Source: Welwitschia mirabilis (Eukaryota; Gnetophyta; Gnetopsida; Welwitschiales). Taken from it: 64,000 nt of DNA. Positions 1 through 10,139 of the stretch are shown here, piece after piece. The number at the start of each line of letters is the position of its first letter. Within the stretch, counting starts at the first letter, position 1. A model generated the notes under the pieces. The model saw only the letters and a list, made by a program, of their open reading frames with translations. It did no database searches and was not told the DNA's origin. A program made the position numbers and the translations under genes. The stretch spans positions 73,276,409 through 73,340,408 of the forward strand of contig JBOZIK010000001.1 in assembly GCA_051453625.1 (NCBI GenBank), written 5' to 3'.

Positions 1-433
1 CATGGGTGATAAAATAACTTTTAGCAGCATGGTGGTCATGCTCTACACATGACATTTCAATTCTTATATAACCTTCCTTTGCAAATATTTCAAGGAACTA
101 ATGACAACGTTTAGCTCTCAACTCAACACCAACTTTGAACTTATTATAGACAAAGGGAAGGCCTCCCTAACCTACTTTATCACTTTGAGGTTCAAACATG
201 GGATGTGTGTAATGTATATCAAATTCTTGGGGTAGAACCTACAAAAATAAATTTCGAGGAAATTCTTTCACTGAAAGAACATCAACAAATAATGTGCTCC
301 TCTTCAATCTTTGTGTTGGAAAGGATTTTAACATAGACTCTATTGATATGATAGATGTATATAGCAGAATCACTTCTAGCTGCTCCTCACAGAAATCATC
401 TGGATCATGAAAAAAAAAGAAAAAATTGGACAT
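1..433 (-). pseudogene. Unrecognised coding-like stretch, minus strand
   Basis: One minus-strand frame reads from 433 to the window edge with only three stops, all TAG (complement of 239-241, 167-169 and 98-100), which is what decay of CAG or TGG codons would give. The translation has ordinary protein composition: charged, with the block RCH, a stop, FLEIFAKEGYIRIE and then HDHHAA near the window edge. I do not recognise the family. It lies downstream of the PRP43-like pseudogene on the same strand, with the copia element between them, so it could be a neighbouring host gene remnant or part of another transposon. The upstream limit at 433 is simply where the open stretch starts; stops lie before it. 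Confidence 0.3.
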
Positions 434-956
434 TCATCTTCTGAGTAACATCTAAGTAATCTGTTCATGGATAGACCAGTACAGTATGACCGTGATTGAT
501 GATAAGTTTTGTAAGAAACTGACCATAATTATCAAAACCCACTATACCAATCCTTAACTAAGAGTTTGCCTTTCATTATTCAAACTTTTTTAATTTAGAA
601 TCATATGGTTGAATTGCATCTAATGCCTTATCAATAAACTTCCTATCCAGATAACATTTACATTGTGTACTTCTTAGTGTAGAATGAAAGAATGATTTCT
701 GATATCCATTTTAACTTTTCATGAAATGCAGCCTCACATCATGAGAGGGATTTGAACATTTGAAAGAGATAGATAAACCACTAACTAAAAGGGTCATGTA
801 AATAAGATTACTTTATCAAGGAAAATGGATNNNNNNNNNATGTTTATAAATGATTTTTTAAATTTAGCAGTGGAAATGTCTACAACCGAAATGTGATGCC
901 TCATCCAATGAAAAATATAAGCTTCTCAAAAAAAATCTCCGTTAAGTTTTTTCATT
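434..956. other. No gene seen; short assembly gap at 831-839
   Basis: A+T-rich sequence without a readable frame or structural RNA that I can support. Nine Ns at 831-839 mark a small assembly gap. The segment ends at the copia target-site duplication (957-961). Confidence 0.5.
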
Positions 957-1084
957 GAGCCTGTTAAGTATGGCTCAAATTTAAGCACACATCCATAAGC
1001 ATTGAAAGGGAAGTGACAGCATAAGCACCCATAGGAAAGCCTCAAAATGGATGGCATTCATGTAGAAATTCATAACTTTGTTGC

Positions 1085-1092
1085 TATATAAA
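1085..1092 (+). promoter_or_regulatory. TATA-like box in 5' LTR
   Basis: TATATAAA at the expected U3 position, conserved in the 3' LTR at 6106-6113 despite the general divergence of the two LTRs. It would have driven the element's genomic transcript. Activity today is unknown. Confidence 0.6.
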
Positions 1093-1477
1093 GTGAGCGA
1101 ACTTTAGCCTCATTGAATGACCATAGCCATCTTCTTCTAGTGGTTTCCTTCTACCAACTATGCTCATGGGTATTGTTCTTCCTATGAATGTCGAAGCTCG
1201 GCATATTTCTTCTATGTCTCAATTTGGCTGCCCATTCATTGGCAGCCCAATTTTTATCCTTCTGCTCTTTTTCCTTGATACTATGCACACTTCCTTGCTA
1301 GTCTCCTGACGTCAACACATCTTCTCATTACCTGTTGTCCTGTGTCTCCATGTAGCATTACATCATTCACACTCCTTTGTACCTGCATTCATTTCTTCTT
1401 CACTTGTAACTACTGTGCATTTGTCTTCTCGCATGCTACCCTTCTCGCACATCATTCATTTGCGGCATGCTCCTGTC

Positions 1478-1608
1478 ATGCTCATCATCAATGCCTGCAC
1501 CCTATAGCTGTGCCTGCTCCTTCATGTCATGATCGTTGTTAGCACCTATACCCTGCGACTACACCTGTTCCTTCACACCGTGCTCACCATCTGTGCCTGT
1601 GGCTAGTG
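1478..1608 (+). repeat. 51-bp tandem repeat in 5' LTR
   Basis: Two full 51-bp units (1478-1528, 1529-1579) and a partial third (1580 to about 1608), pyrimidine-rich with the recurring pattern GCTCATCATC...CCTGC. The third unit is cut short compared with the 3' LTR, where three full units are kept. Confidence 0.7.
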
Positions 1609-1894
1609 ACTATGATTATTTTATTTGTGTCAGCTTCCGTCATTTGCTTTGTGTCCTTCTCTCTTGGCCATTTTCTTCTGTCAACACTTTCCTTGAGCAT
1701 GCTACTCATCTGTGCTCTAGCCTCCCAGTTGATGCCTAACTTCTGCCTTCATCTTAACATATTTTCTATTTGGCATAGGATATCTTTTATTATCTAAATA
1801 GTTTTTAAACTGACAATGCTAGCCACTGTAATACAAAAGCTTTATTGTTGTTAAATCTTATGTTGCCTTCCCATAAATTTTTTGTCCCAACAAG

Positions 1895-1910
1895 TGGTAT
1901 CAGAGCAGGG
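1895..1910 (+). other. Primer binding site, initiator-Met tRNA type
   Basis: TGGTATCAGAGCAGGG starts two bases after the 5' LTR end. The first 12 bases are the standard plant tRNA-iMet primer site of copia elements and prime minus-strand DNA synthesis. Confidence 0.93.
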
Positions 1911-1931
1911 TTCTCCAGTTAATAATCAAGG

Positions 1932-2720
1932 ATGTCAATAGTTACTAAATTTAAGATCAAGAAGTATGATGAAAAACTTAGCTTCTCTATGTTGCATGTT
2001 TAGATAAAGTTCATTATTACTTAAAACATCTTGAAGAAGGCTTTGAATGGTAAGTTAAAGAAACTAGATACCATGTCTGATGAGAAATGGGATGAGTTAG
2101 ATAAAAAGGCCCTGTCAGCAATCTAATTATTCTTGTTCAAGGAGTTTTTTCATGATGTCATTAATGAAACCACTGCTACAGGTCTATGGCTGAAACTGGA
2201 ATCGTTATACATGACCAAAAGTCTAGCCAATAAGCTTTGTCTCAAGGAACGCTTAATCACCATTCGTATGGTTGAAGGTACTCCTATTCAATCACATATT
2301 AATATGTTTAATTATATTTTTATGAATTTAGAGAATTTAGATGTAAAAATTGAAGATGAAGATAAGATTGTTTTGTTGGTTGTTTCTTTACCTTCTACTT
2401 ATAAGAATTTTAAAGAAATTATGTTATATGGTAGTCTTGATATCTTATTTTTTGAAGATATAAAATCTAATTTATTGTTTAAGGAGAAGTTTGATCTTAA
2501 AATTTACTCTGAGGACAAGGGTAAGGGTCTGTATGTTAGGGGTAGGAGTTGAGAAAAGGGGAGTACTAAGAACTACAAAAAGTCTAGGTCCAAGTCAAGA
2601 GGACATAAATCCAACCATAAAACCTGTTGGTATTGTAAGAAATTAGGGCATGAACTGTCAGAATGTTATAAGTTAAAAAATAAAAAAGAAAAAAAAGAAA
2701 AAAAGAAGCAACCTCAATAA
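1932..2720 (+). pseudogene. gag: copia gag (UBN2-type) with zinc knuckle, broken
   Basis: Gag forms the virus-like particle that packages element RNA. The start chosen is ATG 1932, 22 bases after the primer site, giving MSIVTKFKIKKYD, the usual N-terminus for this group. The frame is interrupted by stops at 2001-2003, 2022-2024, 2124-2126, 2550-2552 and 2718-2720. The open part from 2133 reads as a typical UBN2 gag (GLWLKLESLYMTKSLANKL, then IRMVEGTPIQSH). A CCHC zinc knuckle, C-X2-C-X4-H-X4-C, is intact at 2625-2666 (CWYCKKLGHELSEC) in the same frame past the fourth stop. The frame then shifts near 2755 into protease. Confidence 0.9.
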
Positions 2721-2756
2721 TCTGCTGAGGCTAATGCAGTTGAGACTGATTCTGAG

Positions 2757-3120
2757 CTGATGTTCTATTATCTGTGTTATCTTCAAATAAAAGAAGCAAA
2801 TTTGAATGGATTCTTAATTCTGGCTATACATTTCATATCTGTCCTCATAAGGAATGGTTTACAACTTTTGAATTGGTACATAGTGGTGTTATCTTAATAG
2901 GCAATAATGCCCAATGCAAGGTTATGGGAATAGGTACTATTTAGGTTAAAACCCATGATGGTATAATTAGGATACTTTATGATGTGTGATATGTACCTGA
3001 GCTCAAACAGAACTTAATTTCTTTAGGTACAGGCAAATCTAATGCATGTAAATATGTAGCTGAAAGTGGAATTCTAAAGGTTATTAAAGGTTCTCTTGTT
3101 ATTTTAAAGGCTAACTGATG
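2757..3120 (+). pseudogene. copia aspartic protease, catalytic Asp lost
   Basis: Frame 2 of the polyprotein. The region FEWILNSGYTFHICP aligns with the protease active-site segment of plant copia elements, where the family has Asp-Ser-Gly. Here the codon at 2816-2818 is AAT (Asn), so the catalytic aspartate is gone and the enzyme could not process Gag-Pol. The later part (YVPELKQNLISLG) is a conserved copia protease segment. At least two in-frame stops are present. Confidence 0.85.
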
Positions 3121-3189
3121 TGGTATCCTGTATGTCTTACAAGGTTCTACTATTATAATTTCAGCCACTGTTTCAACATTTATGCCTGA

Positions 3190-4100
3190 TTCTTACATCA
3201 CCTGATTATGGCACATGTGTCTAGGTCACATGAGTGAAAAGGGCATGCATATCCTAATTAAGAAGGATCTTTTATGTGGTTAGAGTATTGGTAAGTTGAA
3301 GTTCTATGAACATTGCATTTTTGGGAAGTAGAAAAAGGTTAGTTTCTCTACTGCAACTCACCATACTAAAGGCATTATAGATTATGTTCACTCTAACTTG
3401 TGGGGATCTTCCAAGGTTCCTTCTATTGGTGGTCATCATTATATGATTACTATTATTGATGATTATTCTCATAAATTCTGGGTTCATTTTTTCTGGCACA
3501 AAAATAAAACATTATTCATTTTCAAAAAGTGGAAAATTCTTAGTGAAAACTATACTAGTAAGAAAGTCAAGAAACTCAGAACTGATAATGGGTTAGAGTT
3601 CTGTGAGAGTGATTTTAATGCATTTTGTGTCAATAATGCTATTACTAGACATAAGAAATTTGTTGAAACACCACAGCAGAATGGTATGGCAGAACACATG
3701 AATAAGACTCTACTTGAAAGGGTTTATTGTATGCTCTCTAATGCTAACTTATGGCAATAACGTGATTTATGGGTTGAGGTAGTTTCTAAAACTTAGTCAA
3801 TCACTCTCCAAATTTATCACTCAATTTCAAAATTGCAAAAGAGATTTAGTCAGGTAATTCTATTGACTACTCTAATTTAAAAAAATTTGGATTTCCTACA
3901 TATGCACATGTAAATGTTGGTAAATTAGCACCCAGAGCTATTTAGTGCATATTTCTTAGTTATGCATTTGAGTCTAAAGGATACTATTTATGGTATCTTA
4001 AGTTACATAAAGTGCTTCTTAGTAGAGATGAATTTTAAGGAGAATGCTTTGATTTCTCTGAAGAGCAATTATATTGCTTGTTTTGCTCTAGATACTAATG
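3190..4100 (+). pseudogene. copia integrase: pre-integrase zinc finger and DDE core
   Basis: Integrase inserts the cDNA into the host chromosome. The pre-integrase segment starts at LWHMCLGHMSEKG. The HHCC zinc finger has lost a cysteine (Tyr in FYEHC). The catalytic core keeps all three acidic residues: Asp 3380-3382 (IIDYVHSNLWG), Asp 3584-3586 (RTDNGLEF) and Glu 3692-3694 (NGMAEHMNKT). An open run covers 3398-3760, ending at a TAA where the family continues. Beyond it the C-terminal segment is readable to about 4100 (FPTYAHVNVGKLAPRA, then a stop, CIFLSYAFESKGY) with frame breaks. Confidence 0.88.
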
Positions 4101-4285
4101 ATTAGAATACTGGTAAGTAGGTGGAGTTAGAGGTGACATCCACTACACCTACTATTATTAATTCCATTCCTTCCTCCTCTACTAAATCAAGCATTGATAA
4201 TGATAATGACGATAATGTTCCTTATACCACTACTCGTATTTAACCACAGTAAGGTTATTCGCTTGCTCAAGATCATCCTAGGAGA

Positions 4286-5340
4286 ATGATTAAGAAACTA
4301 GCTAGATACACTAACAATGATGATGATTTAATAGCATATGCTCTTTTTGTTGCCCAAGAAATATCTAAAGGTATTGAATCTTTATCTTACTCTAAAGCTG
4401 TTTCTTGTGCTAAATCTATTAAGTGGTTAATGGTAATGAATGAAGAATTTGAAAGTCTCTATAAGAATAAGACTTGAGATTTGTGTGAGCTCCCAAAAGG
4501 CAAGCATCCTTTGAAATGTAAGTGGATCTACAAGAAAAAGGATAGCATCCCTAAGGTTGAAGATGCAAGGTGGAAAGCACATTTGGTTGTCAAAGGGTAC
4601 AACCAAAAAGAAGGTATTGATTTTAATGAAATTTTCTCACCTGTTGTACATCATACCTCCATTTATGTGCTACTCATATTTGTTGTATTGTTTGACATGG
4701 AGTTGAATCAACTTGATGTCAAAACTACTTTTCTACATGGAAAACTTAATGAGGAGATCTATATGAAATAACCTAAGGTTTTTGTAATTCTTGGGAAGAA
4801 ACATTATGTTTACCGCCTCAATAAGTAGTTATATGATCTTAAACAAGTTCTTAGGCAGTGGTATAAGAGGTTTGATGCATTCATGCTTAGGAAAGGCTAT
4901 ACAAGAAGTCAATATGACAATTGTATTTACTACCAGCTTTAGCCTGATGAGTCTTTTGTGTACTTGTTGCTTTATGTATATGATATGTTAATTGCTTTCG
5001 CAACAAGTCTTTGATTTCCAGGTTGAAATTTCAACTCAATAAGGAGTTTGACATGAAAGATCTTGGTGAGGCCAAGAAAATTCTTGGTGTGGAAATTCAA
5101 AGAAATTGTAAAGCCAATAAATTATTTCTTTCTCAAAAGAATTATATTGAGAAAGTTCTTAACAAATTCAATATGTTGGAATATAAACCTGTTTCTACTC
5201 TCTTAGTTGCTCACTTCAAATTGTCCTCTAACTATTGCCCTAAAATTAAAGAGGAGATTGAACGCATGATAAATATTTCATATTATAGTGTAATTGGTAG
5301 TTTAATGTATGCTATGGTATCACTAGACTTGATCTTGCAT
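4286..5340 (+). pseudogene. copia reverse transcriptase (RVT_2), active site mutated
   Basis: The RT fragment begins upstream of the block LCELPKGKHPLKCKWIYKKK and runs through NQLDVKTTFLHGKLNEEIYM, where the first catalytic Asp is kept. The box that should hold two adjacent aspartates reads YVYD at 4973-4984, so one is replaced by Tyr. Stops follow positions 4474, 4769 and 4825, and a frameshift near 4995 leads into the open run 5011-5349 (MKDLGEAKKILGVEIQRN). A short open frame at 4791-4991 is another frame over this domain and is not a gene. Confidence 0.9.
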
Positions 5341-5945
5341 ATGCTGTAAGTATGGTGAGTAGGTATATGCAAAATCCTGGAAAGAATCATTAGAATGTTG
5401 TCAAATGAATCCTTCATTATTTAAAGGGTTCTTCTGATTTAAGCTTAGTGTTCGATAGAGGTAGAGCTATTTATAACAATGTAGTTGGATTTACTGATTC
5501 TAATTATGGTGGTGATTTAGATAAGCGAAGGTCTCTTTCAGGTTACATTTTTACTCTCTGTAATTCTGCCATCAGTTGAAAGGCTTCTCTTCAGTTCATC
5601 GTTGCATTGTTTACAACTAAAGTGAAGTATGTTTCAGTGTCTAAGGGTGTGAAAGGGACTACATGGCTACATGAACTAGTTCTTGAGCTTAGTGTAGTCT
5701 AAGAGGGGGCCGTTGTATTTTATAATAGCCATAGTGTTATTCATCTTACCAAGAATGATATATATCATTTAAAAACCAAGCATATTGATGTCAAGCACTA
5801 CTATATCAAATAAACTCTTAGTGTAGAAGAAATTTTGGTAAGAAAAGTTTATACTTCTAAAAATCCTGCAGATATGTTAACTAAGCCTCTTCCTACTACC
5901 AAGTTCAAACATTGTTTGAACTTAGTTGGCATATGCAATACTTAA
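5330..5945 (+). pseudogene. copia RNase H, two catalytic positions lost
   Basis: After another frameshift near 5315 the reading frame is 0 modulo 3. RNase H motifs are clear: GFTDSNYGGDLDKRRSLSGY keeps the first Asp (5496-5498). The acidic residue in the TTEAEY-type box is replaced (TTKVKY, 5613-5630), and the later Asp is Asn (YNSHSVIHL, AAT at 5724-5726). The conserved end KTKHIDVKHYY and ADMLTKPLP follow, and the frame ends at TAA 5943-5945, the natural end of pol, 27 bases before the polypurine tract. Confidence 0.9.
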
Positions 5946-5972
5946 GTACCCTTAGTTTATTGAATTTGAGCT

Positions 5973-5983
5973 AAGGTGGAGAT
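5973..5983 (+). other. Polypurine tract of copia element
   Basis: AAGGTGGAGAT directly precedes the 3' LTR. It is the conserved plus-strand DNA priming site of plant copia elements. Confidence 0.85.
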
Positions 5984-6950
5984 TTTTAGATGTGGCTTAA
6001 ATTTAAGCACACATCCATAAGCAGTGAAAGGAAAGTAATGGTGTAAGTACCCATAGGAATGCCTTAAAATGGATGGTATTCATGTAAAATTAGTGACTTT
6101 GTTACTATATAAAGTGAGTGAACTTTGGCCTCATGGAATGACCACATTCATCTTCTTCTAGCAGTTTCCTTCTGCCAACTATACTCATGGGGTATTATTC
6201 TTCCTACCAATGTCGAAGCTTGGCATATTTGTTTTGTATCTCAGGTTGGTTGTCCATTCACTGGTAGTCCAATTTTTCTCCTTCTGACATCGACCTCTTT
6301 TCCCTTGATGTTGTGCACACTTCCTTACTAGTCTTCTAAAGTTAATGCATCTTCTAGTTGCTTATTATCCTATGTCTTTATGTGGCTTCACACCATCCAT
6401 CCTCCTTTGTGCCCATACTAGTTTCATCTTCGCTCATGAGTACTGTGTATCTATTTTCCCACACGCTACCCTTCTCATGCACCATTCATTCACGCCACAC
6501 TCTTATTGCACTCATCATCAACACCTATGCCTTGTGGTTGTGCCTGCTTCTTTGCATCGTGCTTGTCGTCAGTGCTTATGTCTTGTGGCTATGCTTGCTC
6601 ATTTACATTGCACTCATTGTCTGCACCTACGGCCAGGGGCTGCACCTGTTTCATTCATAATGATTTTTGTTATCTACTTTGCATCCTTCTCTCTTGGTTG
6701 TTTTCTTCCATCAATGCTCATTTACGCTCTGGTCTTCTGGTTAATGCCTAACTTCTGCCTCCATCTTGACTTACAGATCGTTCCTCCCATGCAATCTCTA
6801 CATTGTGCTGCAATTTGATGTATTTTCTATTTGGCATTAGATATCTTTTATTATTTAAATATTTTTTAAATCGATAGTGCTAGCCATTGCAATAAAAAAA
6901 TTTTGTTGTTAAATCTTATGTTGCCTTCCCATAAAGTTTCTTTTCCAATA
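5984..6950 (+). repeat. 3' LTR of copia element
   Basis: Aligns with 962-1892. It starts TTTTAGATGTGGC (TG mutated to TT) and ends TTCCAATA (CA mutated to TA), directly followed by GAGCC. TATATAAA lies at 6106-6113. Open frames of 68-157 codons at 6125-6818 are LTR sequence: they overlap one another and have no counterpart frame in the 5' LTR. Confidence 0.92.
6508..6660 (+). repeat. 51-bp tandem repeat in 3' LTR, three units
   Basis: Units at 6508-6558, 6559-6609 and 6610-6660, each 51 bp, diverged from each other but sharing the CCTATG-CTTGTGG-TGC spacing. They match the array in the 5' LTR (1478-1608). Confidence 0.75.
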
Positions 6951-7084
6951 GAGCCAAATCTTCATGAATGTTCTAAATTCATGCCTTGCAGAAAGATCTT
7001 TATTCCATTTTTATTTTACAAAGAATAGGATTAGACATTTTAGGGTTATTTGGTAGATGCCTCTCTGATCTTTGATTTACTACT

Positions 7085-7665
7085 TCTAAGTCTACTCTCA
7101 TACCAATAGTAGGATGAATTCCTTAAGCATAGATCAGGCCTAAGAGAAATAATCATTGAAGTGTTTCTTTTTTTGTTTGTCATAAAGCCTTTTTAATACA
7201 TCTTTATCCTCACATTTGGAAAATTGCATAGATCATAATAGTGAGGAGTCATGTCTATTATCCACTCTCATTCGGCATCTGTGATAGTGTGAATGTAATT
7301 TTTTGGTAGTTAACATGTACTCATCAGATATCACCCACTATGGCTTGTGATCAAGACACGTTGAAGGATGTAAGCTTATAATCTGATTATCTTTCATAGT
7401 TAAGTATTCTCAAGAACATTCATGATAAATCACATGCATAAAATTACCTACCACAAGTTCTTTTCTTATATTTAGATAACACCCACAATTGATAGAATTT
7501 GTACCACTTAGTTCCAAATTATTTCTTTTCATTACTCGAGCAAGCTATTTCTACACATTGGTAGTAGTCTTTAGAGCTCTTGCATTTATAAAAATTGTCA
7601 TTACACCAAGCTGCATCTTAACCTATAATTTTTCTTATTTTTAAGCAAAAGATGTATGGCCTTGT
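7085..7665 (-). pseudogene. PRP43/DHX15-type DEAH-box RNA helicase, C-terminal pseudogene
   Basis: PRP43 (DHX15) is a DEAH-box helicase that disassembles the spliceosome after splicing and acts in ribosome biogenesis. The minus strand encodes its C-terminal HA2 and OB-fold part. In order: AWCNDNF, then INARALK and a block ending LARVM (aligned with the 'WCYDNF..RALK..DNVRQQL' segment), YLNIRKELVVGNFMHV, EYLTMKDNQ followed by LHPSTCLDHKP (the OB-fold signature), ISDEYMLTTK, and in a shifted frame MTPHYYDLCNFPN, then EDKDVLKRLYDKQKKK near the C-terminus. Stops and at least three frameshifts break it. No helicase core motifs (Walker A, DEAH) were found upstream, though a 516-N gap lies there. 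The homologous region reads through without an evident intron, which may mean a retrocopy. The copia element inserted about 130 bp downstream. Confidence 0.8.
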
Positions 7666-7933
7666 GATTTATAGATGTAACATATTGAATCTTCTGAGAT
7701 GTATGTTTGCTTTGCAAGTCATAAAGAAATTTCAATTATGTTTAAAGGCTGTAGTTCCTCTAGGGGTGTGATTAATTCTACAGAACTCTATAATTCTGAA
7801 TTGAGTATGTGTAAGGTAATCCTGAGTAAAAGAAAAAGGGGATGAGGATGTGCTTATCTTAAACATGATGATACCTCATAGTTAGCATGTACAATTCCTA
7901 AATTTTCATGGATTTTTTTTCCTTTAATTACCA

Positions 7934-8449
7934 NNNNNNNNNNNNNNNNNNNNNNNNNNNNNNNNNNNNNNNNNNNNNNNNNNNNNNNNNNNNNNNNNNN
8001 NNNNNNNNNNNNNNNNNNNNNNNNNNNNNNNNNNNNNNNNNNNNNNNNNNNNNNNNNNNNNNNNNNNNNNNNNNNNNNNNNNNNNNNNNNNNNNNNNNNN
8101 NNNNNNNNNNNNNNNNNNNNNNNNNNNNNNNNNNNNNNNNNNNNNNNNNNNNNNNNNNNNNNNNNNNNNNNNNNNNNNNNNNNNNNNNNNNNNNNNNNNN
8201 NNNNNNNNNNNNNNNNNNNNNNNNNNNNNNNNNNNNNNNNNNNNNNNNNNNNNNNNNNNNNNNNNNNNNNNNNNNNNNNNNNNNNNNNNNNNNNNNNNNN
8301 NNNNNNNNNNNNNNNNNNNNNNNNNNNNNNNNNNNNNNNNNNNNNNNNNNNNNNNNNNNNNNNNNNNNNNNNNNNNNNNNNNNNNNNNNNNNNNNNNNNN
8401 NNNNNNNNNNNNNNNNNNNNNNNNNNNNNNNNNNNNNNNNNNNNNNNNN
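7934..8449. other. Assembly gap, 516 Ns
   Basis: Unresolved bases. Open frames drawn through this gap are artefacts. It could hide the upstream part of the helicase pseudogene. Confidence 0.99.
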
Positions 8450-10130
8450 CTTATAGAGCATCTCAAAATTTTTGAATTAGTTGGACATGTGTCGGTGGCT
8501 CAAAAAGAATTATGGGAATACTAGCTAAAAGTTCATGAGACCACTTCTAAATAGTCCTTGATCTAGGCCATGCATCTAAAGCCTAGTAGCCGACATTCTG
8601 GCCAATTAGGAATACTTAATCATCTTTTTATAGGATCCTTTCATATTAGCTAAAACTTGTAGATAGATAACCATGACTATCTTCAGTACTTGGCTTACCA
8701 AATCATCTTGACTGTGCAATGTTTCTTCCTCTTAATATGAAGTAGTACTTATATTTGGATGGGGGAGGTGAAGTGAATGGATATGGGTGATAAGGCAATG
8801 GAATTATATAAGGATAAAGGATCATTGTGTAGATGGTAAAATGGGATTACTATTGCACCACACTAGAAAATATTTAACCTCTACCTAGTAAAGGATGTCA
8901 TTTATATTTAATGTCCATTCAAACTCAACCCAGACTACCTAGGAACATTAGAATCCACTCCCTTCTTAAGATTTACGAGTTGCTTAGCAAGTGATTAATT
9001 TAGAAAAATTTCTAAATAATAGATAAAAAATAATATTGATATGAAGGACACAGATGTAATAAGTAATATTAAAATGTAATAATGGATATGGGGAATATTA
9101 AATTTATTAAATATTCATAAGTTATAATAGTATAACTACTAATATAATGTTATTAAGATGAACTTGACGATGCTTGAAAATAATTAGAGATGTAACCAAA
9201 AATTTATCTACTTCTTTAATGTAAACTAAGTTTTTAAGATATTAATTTCAAATTAGTTAATGAAATAGAAAAACAAGAAAATCACAAAAAGAAATTAAGC
9301 ATAAATATCAAAAGAAAAGAGGATATAAAAAGAATATATAAATTAAAAAGAAATTCATGGCTGATAAAAACATAAGAACCTATCAGATAATTTCTAACAT
9401 TGCATACTTTGGTAGAAACATCAATAATAAATATGTGTTTTGCACTCTTATAAAGTTATTTGTCTTTTTATGTAGTACTATTTTTCATGTCACTCCTATA
9501 ATCTTATACTATAATATTTTTCATTACACTTACACATAAATTACTATTAAAAAATAGAATTTAAAACTTTGACATATTCCTATTAATGGTAAAGGTCCTA
9601 AAGGATACATTCAAGAAGGAGATGACTAGTTATTTTATGGTGACCCAGATCAGTATGAATAATTTTTTGTTTTTTCTTAAATATAACTTCACATAGTAGG
9701 TTCATGTGCAAACTACTATAGCTTTAATATAAATTTATATCATATAGTAAAATCTATGAGGAAAGAAAAACTAATGTAGGAAAAATAATAAAGGAAAATA
9801 AGATCAAATTAAATGTATAAGATAACTAATTGATTCTACTATGATTCAAGATCATGTCAAAATCTAACATAAAAGTTATGGTTAAATTGCATAATAACAT
9901 TCTTCATAATTCTAATACACTAACAAGATTAGAAAGATGACATTACTTCATACTAATAAATAAAGCCATAAATAAGTATTTGTAAGATAATTCAATTAGA
10001 AAAATAACATTTTGCATTTTTTTAAATATGTGCATAAGAACTTATTTAAATATGAAATAATTGATACGTGGCATATGTTGGATCATCTAGTGCTACTAGA
10101 TTATTAGTGATTAAATTAGAGTTAGATGAT
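8450..10130. other. No recognised gene
   Basis: A minus-strand stretch at about 8450-8700 looks faintly coding (LQVLANMKGSYKKMIKYS, then LFRSGLMNF) with TAG/TAA stops, but I cannot name it. From 9000 to 10130 the sequence is A-rich with no frame worth keeping. I looked here for the 3' LTR expected downstream of Athila-like copy 1 and did not find a match to 14722-16123. Confidence 0.4.
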
Positions 10131-10139
10131 TTTTTAAAA

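Larger units (their letters stand above)
962..1892 (+). repeat. 5' LTR of copia element
   Basis: Starts TGTTAAGTATGGC directly after GAGCC and ends CCCAACA three bases before the primer site. It aligns along its length with 5984-6950 apart from small indels. It holds a TATA-like box (1085-1092) and a 51-bp tandem repeat. Short open frames at 1342-1797 inside it are LTR sequence, not genes. Confidence 0.93.
957..6955 (+). mobile_element. Ty1/copia LTR retrotransposon (Tork/Tnt1-like), complete but inactive
   Basis: The element is bounded by a perfect 5-bp target duplication, GAGCC at 957-961 and 6951-6955. Inside are a 5' LTR (962-1892), a primer site for initiator-Met tRNA (1895-1910), gag with a zinc knuckle, protease, integrase, reverse transcriptase and RNase H in the order diagnostic of Ty1/copia, a polypurine tract (5973-5983) and a 3' LTR (5984-6950). 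All domains lie on the plus strand but in three frames (frameshifts near 2755, 4995 and 5315) with many stops. Catalytic residues are lost in protease, RT and RNase H. The 5' LTR keeps TG...CA ends; the 3' LTR reads TT...TA at the matching bases. Over roughly the first 170 aligned LTR bases I count some 22-25 differences, mostly transitions, so the insertion is old. Assignment to Tork/Tnt1 is by motif recall, not alignment. Confidence 0.93.

Noticed and set aside
1342-1797. Overlapping His/Cys-rich open frames in the 5' LTR
   Set aside because: They lie wholly inside the copia LTR and 51-bp repeat, overlap each other, and their frames are not kept in the 3' LTR.
4791-4991. 66-codon frame inside copia RT
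   Set aside because: It is an alternative frame over RT; the real frame over the same bases carries the YVYD box.
6345-6818. 157-codon open frame, the longest gap-free frame in the window
   Set aside because: It lies in the 3' LTR. No equivalent frame exists in the 5' LTR and no known domain is visible.
7908-8466. Three open frames of 177-182 codons
   Set aside because: They consist almost entirely of Ns (gap 7934-8449).
8450-10130. 3' LTR of Athila-like copy 1
   Set aside because: No stretch here matches the LTR at 14722-16123. Likewise none was found at 18661-21900 for copy 2.
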